Assembly: GCA_024227155.1 (NCBI GenBank)
Contig: JAAELB010000288.1
Coordinates: 1-38,674 of the forward strand
Source of the DNA: Desulfobulbaceae bacterium
GTDB taxonomy: Bacteria; Desulfobacterota; Desulfobulbia; Desulfobulbales; Desulfocapsaceae
Length of the DNA: 38,674 nt
Reading direction: 5' to 3'
Translations under genes and position numbers: made by a program
In this document: piece by piece, positions 1 to 7,929 of the stretch
Layout: each line of letters begins with the position of its first letter
How positions within the stretch are numbered: position 1 is the stretch's first letter
The notes under the pieces: generated by a model
Told to the model about the DNA's origin: nothing
Database searches by the model: none
Seen by the model: only the letters and a program-made list of their open reading frames with translations

Positions 1-143
1 ATTACGAAAACTTGCTCCATTGTGACTTGCACAAGTCACGTTGGGCCCGTTTGCTTATGTGTTGTTATTTAGTTTTCAAGGATCGTTTAACACTTCATCT
101 AACTTCCAACCTGCGAAGTGTTCCGCGCATTACGTCGCGGCGA
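1..143 (-). other. Probable rRNA operon leader (5' transcribed spacer)
   Basis: Read on the minus strand this follows a strong promoter and contains a GC-rich start, a segment reading GATCCTTGAAAACTAAATAA, which resembles the boxA/processing part of rRNA leaders, and a perfect 8-bp stem (22-29 with 32-39). No protein frame is convincing. I infer that a 16S rRNA gene begins just beyond position 1. The 16S sequence itself is not in the window, so this rests on promoter architecture and resemblance only. Confidence 0.5.
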
Positions 144-150
144 GCGGAGG

Positions 151-179
151 TATTTAGCAAATTGAAATTGTTGTGTCAA
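151..179 (-). promoter_or_regulatory. Strong sigma70 promoter, rRNA P1-like
   Basis: On the minus strand there is a perfect -35 TTGACA (174-179), a 17-bp spacer and a -10 TAAATA (151-156). The DNA upstream of -35 (about 180-215) is strongly AT-rich, like an UP element, and the sequence after -10 is GC-rich (CCTCCGCTCGCC), like the discriminator of stringently controlled rRNA promoters. It lies about 65 bp beyond the stop of the HMG-CoA-lyase-like gene and fires out of the window. Confidence 0.6.
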
Positions 180-242
180 CTATAAATTTGATTATTTTGG
201 ATTTTATTTACTTTTTCAGATGCGTCCTGATGCTGCCTCCAT

Positions 243-1415
243 CTAACGACTTACCCGACAACGCTCGGGCAAAACAGCCATCTCTCCCCATTCTGCAGGA
301 AGTTTCTGGGAGGGCGCTTCCCCCAGCTTTTCCTTTCGCTTGGCAAGCCCCGGCCGGGCATATTCCATATGACCTTCCTTGAGGGTGCGGCCATTCAGGA
401 TCGCTTCGGACCTTAATCGCCTGCCCATTGTTCGCTCCAACTTCTTGCCGAGCCAGAGGATCCGGTCCACATCCCAACCGTGCTGGATGCCCATCTCGTC
501 TATCTGAACAAGGGTATCCTCCAGGGTCACCAGCCCCACATACCTGGGATCCTCATAATAATATTCACCGGTGCCTTTGACCGGGCAGTCATCCAGAAAA
601 TTGGCCGGCTGACCACCCAGACCGCCCAGGGCCGCTTCGAAATTGACCATGCCGGCCTGGAGAGCCGCCAGGACAGAGGCCGCACCAACCCGCTTGGTCT
701 CGTGAAAATGGGCGATATGAAAGCGAGGGTCTGGAATTTCGTCGAGAACCATGGAGAAATACCGGTAGATGTCCGGCGCCGAGGCACTGCCGTCATGATC
801 AGCATGCTCCACGTCACTAGCACCGATCTCCAGCCAACGCTTGGTGAACTCAATGGCATCCCTCATATTGGTGGCTCCGCCGATGGGGCTACCCCAAATG
901 GTGCTGACCGTGCCGTTCATCTTGATACCCGCGTCGGTGCATTTTTTAATGCATCGCTCCGCTTCTTTCCAATAGTCCGGCAGGGTTGTACCGGAGTTGG
1001 CAAAATGGTGTTCTTCCTCGGTGGAGACCATCATCAGCAGTCTGTCGGGCCCGATCCCCTTCTCCTTCAATTTAATGGCCCGGTCCACAGCGCTCTCGCG
1101 AATGGTGACGCAGGTCAGGCTGATATCATCGTAATTGATACCCTTTCGGCTACATTTTTCCCGGAACCGCTCCCCCCGTAGATGGATTAGAAGTTCCTCA
1201 GCGTCCCGAAACTGTGGCATCAGATGGGGATTACCAAGGTTGGTCACCTCGATATGTCGACAACCGGCGAAAATCAACTCCTCCAGGTAAAACTTTTTGG
1301 CTTCGGTGGAGATAAATTTCTCTTCGTGTTGAAAACCGTCACGGACAGTAATATCCCCTATAGTAATTTTTTTCGGCATTTTGGGAAAGATCTTCCAGTA
1401 ATCATATTCTGTCAT
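243..1415 (-). CDS. HMG-CoA lyase-like protein (catalytic Cys replaced)
   Basis: A 390-residue TIM-barrel protein of the HMG-CoA lyase/DRE-TIM family. In leucine degradation the lyase splits 3-hydroxy-3-methylglutaryl-CoA into acetyl-CoA and acetoacetate. Visible motifs are the N-terminal VRDGFQHEE (R25, D26) and the metal-binding HFHET (H236, H238). The glycine loop reads GGLGGQPANF, whereas lyases carry GLGGCPYA, so the catalytic cysteine is Gln269 here. It is longer than usual HMG-CoA lyases (about 300 residues) because of a C-terminal extension of some 80 residues. The start has GGAG 10 nt upstream. It is the last gene of the leftward leucine cluster but is separated from the preceding gene by 229 bp holding a palindromic repeat. 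Its place suggests the liuE role. The missing cysteine means another lyase or condensing reaction is possible. Confidence 0.75.
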   Translation of the reverse strand: MTEYDYWKIFPKMPKKITIGDITVRDGFQHEEKFISTEAKKFYLEELIFAGCRHIEVTNLGNPHLMPQFRDAEELLIHLRGERFREKCSRKGINYDDISLTCVTIRESAVDRAIKLKEKGIGPDRLLMMVSTEEEHHFANSGTTLPDYWKEAERCIKKCTDAGIKMNGTVSTIWGSPIGGATNMRDAIEFTKRWLEIGASDVEHADHDGSASAPDIYRYFSMVLDEIPDPRFHIAHFHETKRVGAASVLAALQAGMVNFEAALGGLGGQPANFLDDCPVKGTGEYYYEDPRYVGLVTLEDTLVQIDEMGIQHGWDVDRILWLGKKLERTMGRRLRSEAILNGRTLKEGHMEYARPGLAKRKEKLGEAPSQKLPAEWGEMAVLPERCRVSR

Positions 1416-1473
1416 CGTTTTGCATCTCCTATCTGAAATTTAAAATATGACCTGCTGCGATGTAAACCCTAAA

Positions 1474-1490
1474 GAGTCCAATTTGGACTC
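1474..1490. repeat. Small perfect stem-loop
   Basis: GAGTCCA (1474-1480) and TGGACTC (1484-1490) form a 7-bp stem with a 3-nt loop between the crotonase and lyase-like genes. There is no T-run on either strand, so it is not a classical terminator. Confidence 0.4.
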
Positions 1491-1493
1491 ATC

Positions 1494-1573
1494 CGTCATG
1501 CCCGAGTGCTGTAATCGGGCATCCAGGAAGTTCGCTACTATCTGGATCCCCGATTACTACCTCGGGGATGACG
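1494..1573. repeat. Palindromic intergenic repeat (CCCGA..TCGGG family)
   Basis: Two imperfect arms of about 31 nt face each other: CGTCATGCCCGA... from 1494 and ...CGGGGATGACG to 1573. Each arm itself contains a smaller hairpin (GCCCGA...TCGGGC and CCCCGA...CGGGG). The same family recurs at about 12634-12712 inside a larger inverted-repeat element. It probably forms a long cruciform or RNA hairpin between two genes of the operon. Confidence 0.75.
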
Positions 1574-1644
1574 TCAATGAGAAGGTTTAAGCTATACAGT
1601 GTACTACCCTGTTGATTCTCACATGTAACTTTGACTTCGGGCAT

Positions 1645-2460
1645 TTAATCACCTTGAAACTCAACAGAGGTTTTGTCAAGAAAACCATCCAGAGCTCGCC
1701 TGTAATCCTTGCTATGGTGGCAACTGGCCTGGTAGCTGGAACATAAATCCAAAAAATCCGCCAGCTCCAGACGCTGGGCGCTTTTCATCAGTCGCTTCGT
1801 CATTCGCAGGGCCTGAGGGGCTTTGGCTGCAAAGCTCTGGGCGAGTTCTGTCGCTTTACTCAGTAACTGATTTGCGCTCACAAGCTCCAGTAACAATCCA
1901 AGTTGTAAAGCTTCTTCTGCCTTAACGAGACGGCCACTAAGAGTCAGCTCAACCGCCTTTTGATATCCCACCAGCCGCTGTAGAAACCATGCGCCCCCAT
2001 CCCCAGGGATAAGCCCCAGATTGATAAAAGTTTCCTGGAAGAGTGTATGTTCACATCCCAGCCGTATATCACACATACAGGCCAGGTCGAAGCCGGCACC
2101 CATCCCAGGGCCGTTAACTGCCGCAATGACCGGAATTTCAAGAGAATGCATGGCCAGACTCATACGCTGAATACCTCGGCGGTACTTCTCGGCAATCTGT
2201 GCAGGCGTGCCGCTGAAGGTTCCTTCACCATCGCGAAGTTCCTTAAGATTACCACCCGAACAGAACGCCTTACCGTTACCGGTGATAATCAGGCAGTTTA
2301 TGGAGGACTCACTGTTAATCCACTGGGCAACGGCAACAAGATCATCGACAAGCGCTGTGCCGGTGAGGGCGTTTCGCACATCATCCCGGTTAAATTTCAG
2401 TATTGCTACTCGATCATTAATTTCCAGTTGGGCATCGGTTACTGATGGAATATTTGACAT
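1645..2460 (-). CDS. Enoyl-CoA hydratase/isomerase (crotonase) family
   Basis: A 271-residue crotonase-fold protein, of normal family length. The oxyanion-hole segments GKAFCSGGNLKEL and GPGMGAGFDLA are visible. The first hydratase glutamate is replaced by Asp in GAGFDLA, and the second hydratase glutamate is not apparent. Instead an aspartate sits in LGLIPGDGGAW, as in PaaG-like delta3-delta2 enoyl-CoA isomerases, so an isomerase or another crotonase reaction is as likely as hydration. It lies 39 bp downstream of the carboxylase alpha gene on the same strand, hence probably in the same operon, and adds a second crotonase to the leucine cluster. The substrate cannot be read from the sequence. 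Confidence 0.85.
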   Translation of the reverse strand: MSNIPSVTDAQLEINDRVAILKFNRDDVRNALTGTALVDDLVAVAQWINSESSINCLIITGNGKAFCSGGNLKELRDGEGTFSGTPAQIAEKYRRGIQRMSLAMHSLEIPVIAAVNGPGMGAGFDLACMCDIRLGCEHTLFQETFINLGLIPGDGGAWFLQRLVGYQKAVELTLSGRLVKAEEALQLGLLLELVSANQLLSKATELAQSFAAKAPQALRMTKRLMKSAQRLELADFLDLCSSYQASCHHSKDYRRALDGFLDKTSVEFQGD

Positions 2461-2499
2461 GGTAAAACCCGATCGACTCTCTTTGACTAAATTATTTTT

Positions 2500-4509
2500 T
2501 TAGCTATCAACTTCAAAATCCAGCAGCTCTGCACCGCCATCCACAAGATCACCGGGCTGATAGTAAAACTGGATAACCTTGCCATCCGCCGGGGCACCGA
2601 TGGTATGTTCCATTTTCATGGCTTCCATTATCATCAGTGTTTCACCCTTTTTGACCTGACCTCCTTCGGTGGCAGTAAGTTCCACAACAGTGCCATTCAT
2701 CGGGGCATTTAAACCACCTGCGCCTTGCCCCGCATCTTCGTCGCCAAGGTCTGCTTCAATAACTTTGAATTGCAGGGCGCTGTCCTGGGTATAGAGGCTG
2801 TAACTGCTCTCGTGTCTGCCCACAGAAGCGCGTATTCGGTGACCGTCGAGATCGGCGTGAACTTCATCATTTTCTATTTTACCCCGGGCCTGTACGGTTC
2901 GATCCCCAATACGGATGAGGTAGCGAACTCCATCGGCTCTGCCGAGCTGCTCAATGGTTACCAGGTACTGTTGTTCTTGAAATAAAAGCTCAAAATGGTT
3001 GACATGCGCTTGATTCAAACGCCAGCCACCTGTGCTATTCCAGGGAGACCAGGGGTCAGGGAGATGGGTCGCGCGTTTTTCAGCGTTCTTCGCCTGCTCC
3101 AGCACAAGATAAAGTGCCGCGAGGGCAACACCCTGAGAAATATCCTGTTGGTCAGAGAGAAAGATCTCATCGTAATGTTTTTCTATAAAACCGGTATCAA
3201 CCTCCGCCCGCTTGAAAGCTTCACAGCAGAGCAGATTATAGAGAAAATTAATATTGGTGGCCATACCGCTGATACGGTATTCCGTAAGTGCCTTGGTAAG
3301 ACGCCCCAATGCCTTGTCTCGGTTTTCATCCCAGACAATCAGTTTTGCGATCATCGGGTCATAGTAGACACTCACCTCATCACCCTGCAGCACCCCACTA
3401 TCCACACGCACATTATCACTTTCTTCCGGCGGTTGGAGGAATCCCAGGGTGCCGGATGCCGGGAGAAAATCATTGGCCGGATCCTCAGCGTAGATACGTG
3501 CTTCCAAGGCGTGGCCGGTAATACGGATCTGCTCCTGGGTCAGGGGGAGCTCTTCACCATCTGCAACCCGCAACTGCCATTCCACCAGATCCTGGCCGGT
3601 TATCATCTCTGTCACCGGATGTTCCACCTGCAGGCGGGTATTCATTTCCATAAAGTAAAATGATTCATCCTGATCCAGCAGAAACTCCACAGTGCCGGCA
3701 CCCTGGTAGTTGATGGCCCTGGCCGCACGAATTGCCGCTACGCCCATCTGCTGACGCAACGCATCAGTCACGCCGGGAGCAGGTGCCTCTTCAATTACTT
3801 TCTGGTGACGACGCTGTACTGAACAGTCTCGTTCGGCGAGATAAACCGCACCTCCATGCTGATCACAGAAGACCTGCACCTCTACATGACGTGGCTGGAT
3901 CAAATATTTTTCCACCAGCATGGTATCGTCGCCAAAGCTGCCCAGAGCTTCACGTTTAGCAGAGGCCAAGGCTTCTGCAAATTCATCCGCCGCCCATACC
4001 TGGCGCATACCTTTGCCACCACCTCCGGCGGTGGCCTTAAGCAGAACCGGATAACCCATTTCGTCGGATGCTTTTTTCAAAATCGATGGTTCCTGGTCTT
4101 CACCGTGGTAACCGGGGACTAGAGGTACGCCGGCTAATTCCATGATGTTCTTGGCTGCCGACTTAGACCCCATGGCTTCAATTGCGGTGGCGGGTGGGCC
4201 AATAAAAACAAGATTATTTTCGTTACATGTTCTGCAAAAACCTGCATTTTCCGAGAGAAAACCATAACCGGGATGTATGGCCTGGGCACCGGTTCTCAGT
4301 GCCGCATCAATGGTTCGTTCCACCACCAGATACGATTCCCGGGAAGGGGGAGGGCCAAGATATACAGCTTCATCGGCCATGGTAACATGCAGTGCGTCGC
4401 GATCTGCATCTGAATAGACGGCCACCGTGAGTATACCGAGTTTTCTGGCAGTACGGATGACACGACAGGCAATTTCTCCACGGTTGGCAATCAGAATTTT
4501 TTTAAACAT
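2500..4509 (-). CDS. liuD: Methylcrotonyl-CoA carboxylase, biotin-containing alpha subunit
   Basis: A 669-residue acyl-CoA carboxylase alpha subunit. It starts MFKKILIANRGEIACRVIRT, the classic biotin carboxylase N-terminus. An ATP-grasp domain follows (glycine-rich KATAGGGGKGMRQV; EMNTRLQVEHPVTE), then a BT-type middle region, and a C-terminal biotinyl domain with EAMKMEH, the biotinylated lysine being K632. It carboxylates biotin with ATP and bicarbonate; the beta subunit at 5318-6925 transfers the carboxyl group to 3-methylcrotonyl-CoA. The gene starts 1 nt after the stop of the hydratase gene, implying translational coupling. Propionyl- or geranyl-CoA carboxylase alphas have the same layout. 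The neighbouring isovaleryl-CoA dehydrogenase and methylglutaconyl-CoA hydratase favour methylcrotonyl-CoA. Confidence 0.92.
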   Translation of the reverse strand: MFKKILIANRGEIACRVIRTARKLGILTVAVYSDADRDALHVTMADEAVYLGPPPSRESYLVVERTIDAALRTGAQAIHPGYGFLSENAGFCRTCNENNLVFIGPPATAIEAMGSKSAAKNIMELAGVPLVPGYHGEDQEPSILKKASDEMGYPVLLKATAGGGGKGMRQVWAADEFAEALASAKREALGSFGDDTMLVEKYLIQPRHVEVQVFCDQHGGAVYLAERDCSVQRRHQKVIEEAPAPGVTDALRQQMGVAAIRAARAINYQGAGTVEFLLDQDESFYFMEMNTRLQVEHPVTEMITGQDLVEWQLRVADGEELPLTQEQIRITGHALEARIYAEDPANDFLPASGTLGFLQPPEESDNVRVDSGVLQGDEVSVYYDPMIAKLIVWDENRDKALGRLTKALTEYRISGMATNINFLYNLLCCEAFKRAEVDTGFIEKHYDEIFLSDQQDISQGVALAALYLVLEQAKNAEKRATHLPDPWSPWNSTGGWRLNQAHVNHFELLFQEQQYLVTIEQLGRADGVRYLIRIGDRTVQARGKIENDEVHADLDGHRIRASVGRHESSYSLYTQDSALQFKVIEADLGDEDAGQGAGGLNAPMNGTVVELTATEGGQVKKGETLMIMEAMKMEHTIGAPADGKVIQFYYQPGDLVDGGAELLDFEVDS

Positions 4510-4510
4510 T

Positions 4511-5302
4511 TTATACCATGCTCCACGTCGGTTTGCGTTTTTCCAGAAAGGCGGTTAAGCCTTCCTGGCCATTAACGGAAACACGTATATCAGCAATCCG
4601 CTCACAGGTGAGCTCAATCAGTTCCTCATCAATTTCTCGACCTGCAACATCAAAAACCAGTTGCTTTGCATCAACTATTGCGCTCGGGCTATTGGCCAGC
4701 AGGGCTTCTGTCAGTTTGTCAATTTCCTGATCAAGCTGCTCTTTTTCCACCACTTTGCTCACGAGCCCCATCCTCAAAGCCGTCTGGGCATCAAAGCGCT
4801 CTGCCGTTGTAAAATATCTCCGGGACGCCCTCTGGCCAATGGCGGCAACAACATAAGGACTGATTACCGCTGGTATCAGACCGATCTTGACTTCACTTAG
4901 AGAAAAACTGGCATCAGGTGCAGCCACCGCCATATCACAGCAGCTGACAAGCCCAACTCCACCACCAAAGGCTACCCCCTGAACCCGGGCAATTGTGGGC
5001 ACGGTAAGAAAATTCAGACTCTTGAACATCCTGGCCAGGATTTTTGAATCCTGGAGGTTTTCATCGTAAGAGTATCTCGCCATGCGCTTCATCCAGCCCA
5101 GGTCGCCTCCGGCGCAAAAGTTTTTACCGGTGGCCGCCAGGATCATCACGCGTACATCTTTACTCTTGCTGATATGCTCAAAAGCCGCAGTCAGTTTTTC
5201 AATAATTTTGTCGTCGAAGGCGTTGTGCTTTTCAGGATTGTTAAGGGTGACGGTGGCGACACCACGCTGGTCTGTTTGAATTAAAACTGTCTGCTCAGTC
5301 AT
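4511..5302 (-). CDS. liuC: Methylglutaconyl-CoA hydratase
   Basis: A 263-residue crotonase with the segment SEVKIGLIPAVISPYVVAAI followed by RRYFTTAERFDA, which I recognise as typical of 3-methylglutaconyl-CoA hydratase (LiuC/AUH group). The oxyanion-hole loops GKNFCAGGDLGWM and GVAFGGGVGL are intact. It hydrates 3-methylglutaconyl-CoA to HMG-CoA, the step after methylcrotonyl-CoA carboxylase. The gene sits between the beta and alpha carboxylase genes, 15 bp after the first and 1 bp before the second, a common order in liu operons. Length is normal for the family. Confidence 0.92.
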   Translation of the reverse strand: MTEQTVLIQTDQRGVATVTLNNPEKHNAFDDKIIEKLTAAFEHISKSKDVRVMILAATGKNFCAGGDLGWMKRMARYSYDENLQDSKILARMFKSLNFLTVPTIARVQGVAFGGGVGLVSCCDMAVAAPDASFSLSEVKIGLIPAVISPYVVAAIGQRASRRYFTTAERFDAQTALRMGLVSKVVEKEQLDQEIDKLTEALLANSPSAIVDAKQLVFDVAGREIDEELIELTCERIADIRVSVNGQEGLTAFLEKRKPTWSMV

Positions 5303-5317
5303 AGGATTACCTGTTGA

Positions 5318-6925
5318 TCACATCCTGAATATACCAAAATCGGTATCTTCTATAGCTTTGTTCAATGAGACCGAAAGTGTCAGCCCCAAAACCATGCGTG
5401 TTTCCGCCGGATCAATAACACCGTCGTCCCAAAGCCTTGCCGAGGCGTAATAAGGGTGCCCCTGTTTCTCGTAGGTCTCCAGAATCGGTTGTTTAAACCG
5501 GGCCTCATCCTCTTTGCTCCACTGCTCGTCCTGTTTTTCCTTTTGGTCCCGTTTGATCTGTGCCAGTACTCCAGCCGCCTGTTCACCCCCCATCACCGAG
5601 ATCCTGGCGTTGGGCCACATAAACATAAAACGTGGGTCATAGGCCCGACCACACATACCGTAGTTGCCAGCACCAAATGAGCCGCCAATAACTACGGTCA
5701 ATTTGGGAACCCTGGCACAAGCCACTGCGGTGACCATTTTTGCACCGTGTTTGGCAATTCCGCTGGTTTCGTACTGCTTGCCAACCATAAAACCGGTAAT
5801 ATTCTGAAGAAAGACCAGCGGAATCTTACGCTTGGCACATAGTTCGACAAAGTGTGCTCCCTTTTGCGCCGATTCTCCAAACAAAATACCGTTATTTCCT
5901 ACAATGCCTACTGGATATCCGTAGATTCTTGCAAAGCCGGTGATCAGTGTTGTTCCGTAAAGAGCCTTGAATTCATCAAATTCCGATCCATCAACAATAC
6001 GGGCGATTACTTCACGTACATCATAGGATTGACGAGAATCTTTTGGAATTATTCCGTAAATTTCCTCCGGGTCATATAAGGGCTGGGCGGGTTCCCTGGC
6101 ATCAATAGCCAGAGGTTTTACGCGGTTGAGACGGCCTACGGCCTGGCGTGTCAGCTGCAAGGCGTGGTGATCATTCTGGGCGTAGTGGTCGGAAACCCCA
6201 GAGGTGCGACAGTGTACATCCGCCCCGCCAAGATCCTCTGCGCTCACCACTTCACCGGTTGCAGCTTTTACCAGAGGAGGACCACCCAGAAAGATAGTTC
6301 CCTGTTCCTTAACGATAATGGATTCATCCGCCATGGCAGGGACATAGGCGCCTCCTGCGGTACAGGAACCCATTACCACGGCAATTTGAGGTATGTTTTT
6401 GGCCGACATATTGGCCTGGTTGAAAAAGATGCGGCCAAAATGCTCCCTATCCGGAAACACTTCGTCCTGCCGCGGCAGGTTGGCACCCCCGGAGTCCACC
6501 AGATAAATACAGGGCAAGTGGTTTTGTTCGGCAATACTCTGGGCGCGTAAATGCTTTTTGACAGTTAAGGGAAAGTAACTACCGCCCTTAACGGTGGCAT
6601 CGTTGGCAACAATAATGCACTCCTGGCCGCTAACCCGGCCAATACCTGTAATAATGCCAGCGGCGGGAACCTCAACATCGTAGACATCAAAGGCCGCCAG
6701 TTGAGATAATTCTAGAAAGGGTGTGCCAGGATCCAAAAGGGCGTCAACGCGTTCACGGGGAAGAAGCTTTCCTCTTGAACTATGCCGTTGCTGGTATTTT
6801 TCACCGCCACCCATTTTTATTGATTCCATTTTGCAGCGCAGATCATCGATCAGCACCTGCATATGTCTCTGGTTACCTGCAAATTCCTCGCTACGGATAT
6901 TTATTGTGGAACTGATTCTACCCAT
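5318..6925 (-). CDS. liuB: Methylcrotonyl-CoA carboxylase, carboxyltransferase beta subunit
   Basis: A 535-residue carboxyltransferase subunit with the paired crotonase-like domains of acyl-CoA carboxylases. Segments such as [37 protein letters not shown] and [20 protein letters not shown] are typical of methylcrotonyl-CoA carboxylase beta. It moves CO2 from biotin to 3-methylcrotonyl-CoA, giving 3-methylglutaconyl-CoA. I chose the ATG at 6925 (protein [15 protein letters not shown]) because this gives the usual family length and a GGGG stretch lies just upstream. The open frame continues to 7012, but that extension is partly encoded by a repeat hairpin (6964-6983). First gene of the leftward operon. 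Confidence 0.93.
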   Translation of the reverse strand: MGRISSTINIRSEEFAGNQRHMQVLIDDLRCKMESIKMGGGEKYQQRHSSRGKLLPRERVDALLDPGTPFLELSQLAAFDVYDVEVPAAGIITGIGRVSGQECIIVANDATVKGGSYFPLTVKKHLRAQSIAEQNHLPCIYLVDSGGANLPRQDEVFPDREHFGRIFFNQANMSAKNIPQIAVVMGSCTAGGAYVPAMADESIIVKEQGTIFLGGPPLVKAATGEVVSAEDLGGADVHCRTSGVSDHYAQNDHHALQLTRQAVGRLNRVKPLAIDAREPAQPLYDPEEIYGIIPKDSRQSYDVREVIARIVDGSEFDEFKALYGTTLITGFARIYGYPVGIVGNNGILFGESAQKGAHFVELCAKRKIPLVFLQNITGFMVGKQYETSGIAKHGAKMVTAVACARVPKLTVVIGGSFGAGNYGMCGRAYDPRFMFMWPNARISVMGGEQAAGVLAQIKRDQKEKQDEQWSKEDEARFKQPILETYEKQGHPYYASARLWDDGVIDPAETRMVLGLTLSVSLNKAIEDTDFGIFRM

Positions 6926-6963
6926 AAAATGGCCCCTGCCCCTATAAGATGGGGAAATTGATC

Positions 6964-6983
6964 CTAACCCCGATAAACGGGAT
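6964..6983 (-). repeat. Mini-hairpin repeat ending in GTTAG (copy 1)
   Basis: The sequence ctaaccccgataaacgggat (minus-strand form: hairpin CCCGTTTATCGGGG followed by TTAG) lies in the liuB upstream region. It matches 29581-29600 at 19 of 20 positions and 7215-7233 in the opposite orientation. Confidence 0.65.
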
Positions 6984-7028
6984 ACACCACCAGCAAATCC
7001 AGCAGTAAACACTCATTCTTTTACTTAT

Positions 7029-7042
7029 AGTTAATATTTACC
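7029..7042. promoter_or_regulatory. Candidate operator, liuB side
   Basis: AGTTAATATTTACC, near-identical to the perfect palindrome at 7182-7195. It lies immediately downstream of the -10 of the leftward promoter (7052-7057), where a bound repressor would block transcription. It is a likely target of the XRE-cupin regulator encoded at 7256. Confidence 0.5.
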
Positions 7043-7051
7043 TATAGATAA

Positions 7052-7080
7052 TTTTTAATGAGTGACTAGGCGTTTGTCAA
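7052..7080 (-). promoter_or_regulatory. Promoter of the leftward liu operon
   Basis: On the minus strand, -35 TTGACA (7075-7080), 17-bp spacer, -10 TAAAAA (7052-7057). It points toward liuB about 130 bp away, in the divergent region between the operon and the XRE regulator. Confidence 0.55.
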
Positions 7081-7155
7081 GCATTTTTTCGTTAACACAA
7101 AGGACTAAACATACAATCTAAGGCCATATTCACGACTTAGCAAGCAATGTTTTCA

Positions 7156-7183
7156 TTGACAACAACTTAATTGTCTGTATAAG
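7156..7183 (+). promoter_or_regulatory. Promoter of the XRE regulator / isovaleryl-CoA dehydrogenase genes
   Basis: -35 TTGACA (7156-7161), 16-bp spacer, -10 TATAAG (7178-7183). A short inverted repeat GACAA...TTGTC spans the spacer, and the operator-like palindrome at 7182-7195 overlaps the -10. Confidence 0.55.
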
Positions 7184-7195
7184 TTAATATTAACT
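7182..7195. promoter_or_regulatory. Candidate operator palindrome, regulator side
   Basis: AGTTAATATTAACT is a perfect 14-bp palindrome overlapping the end of the -10 of the rightward promoter. A second, imperfect copy sits equivalently at the leftward promoter (7029-7042). The paired placement suggests coordinated control of both transcripts by one dimeric regulator. Confidence 0.55.
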
Positions 7196-7214
7196 ACAAA
7201 TGGATTTTATTGTC

Positions 7215-7233
7215 TCCCGTCTATCGGGGTTAG
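7215..7233 (+). repeat. Mini-hairpin repeat ending in GTTAG (copy 2)
   Basis: TCCCGTCTATCGGGGTTAG, the same hairpin-plus-TTAG unit as at 6964-6983 but in the opposite orientation, so the two copies bracket the divergent promoter region. It lies in the 5' leader of the XRE regulator. Confidence 0.6.
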
Positions 7234-7255
7234 ATCAGCACAGAGTTAAGACCGC

Positions 7256-7798
7256 ATGAATATTGGAACATTGATAAGAAGAGCCCGTAAGGAACAGAAA
7301 TTGACGCTAAAAAACGTCGCAAAAAAGGCTGCCATATCGGAGGGCTTCCTCAGCCAGGTGGAAAATGATGTCAATTCCCCTTCTGTAGATACACTTGTCC
7401 GGATTTGCAATGCCATTGGCATAGATGCAGGCGATATCATCACCCAGGCCAATAAGCAGGAAAAAATCATCATCATCAAAAAATCGGAATGGGACGACAT
7501 AGATCTATCCCACACCGGTTTTGTTACCCGTCGATTTTTTCCACCAGAAAACAGAACCCTGATCGACTCATCCATCCTCGTGATAGATCCGGGAAAATCG
7601 ATCCCTGTCCGCAAAAACATCAAAAACGGTCAGGAAATTCTCTGTGTGCTGAAGGGGTCAGTAGAGCTGATGTATAGCAATGAGAAACATGCTCTGACCG
7701 AAGGGGATTCCATCCACTTCTGGTCCAATCCCACAAAGCAGAAAATCACCAACAACAGTGGCAAAACCAGCTTTGTTTTATGGGTGGGGACACTATAG
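7256..7798 (+). CDS. XRE-family regulator with cupin domain
   Basis: A 180-residue transcription factor. Residues about 2-60 form a helix-turn-helix of the XRE type (IGTLIRRARKEQKLTLKNVA; ISEGFLSQVEND), and about 105-178 form a cupin barrel (GQEILCVLKGSVELMY; EGDSIHFWSNP). Such proteins bind DNA as dimers and sense a small acid or CoA-derived ligand with the cupin. Located between the divergent promoters, it probably autoregulates and controls the liu genes through the AGTTAATATT palindromes. It is transcribed with isovaleryl-CoA dehydrogenase, which follows after 131 bp. That gap holds a tiny frame (MKTP, near 7847) behind a good ribosome site, which I do not call a gene. Confidence 0.9.
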   Translation: MNIGTLIRRARKEQKLTLKNVAKKAAISEGFLSQVENDVNSPSVDTLVRICNAIGIDAGDIITQANKQEKIIIIKKSEWDDIDLSHTGFVTRRFFPPENRTLIDSSILVIDPGKSIPVRKNIKNGQEILCVLKGSVELMYSNEKHALTEGDSIHFWSNPTKQKITNNSGKTSFVLWVGTL

Positions 7799-7929
7799 AA
7801 CCACATCTTGCACAAGGGACTATCATGTGAGGAAAGGAAGTAAAAAATGAAAACGCCTTAAAAACCCGGAGACCCAGGATTTTTTTGCTGACACTAAGGA
7901 TGTTGAACTTCTGATAAACTGGAGAAACC

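Noticed and set aside
480-1181. Long plus-strand frame antisense to the HMG-CoA-lyase-like gene
   Set aside because: The minus-strand protein has clear family motifs over the whole stretch. The plus frame matches nothing and is a shadow.
2995-3663. Plus-strand frame of 222 codons inside the carboxylase alpha gene
   Set aside because: Fully antisense to a well-conserved biotin carboxylase; no ribosome site or motif.
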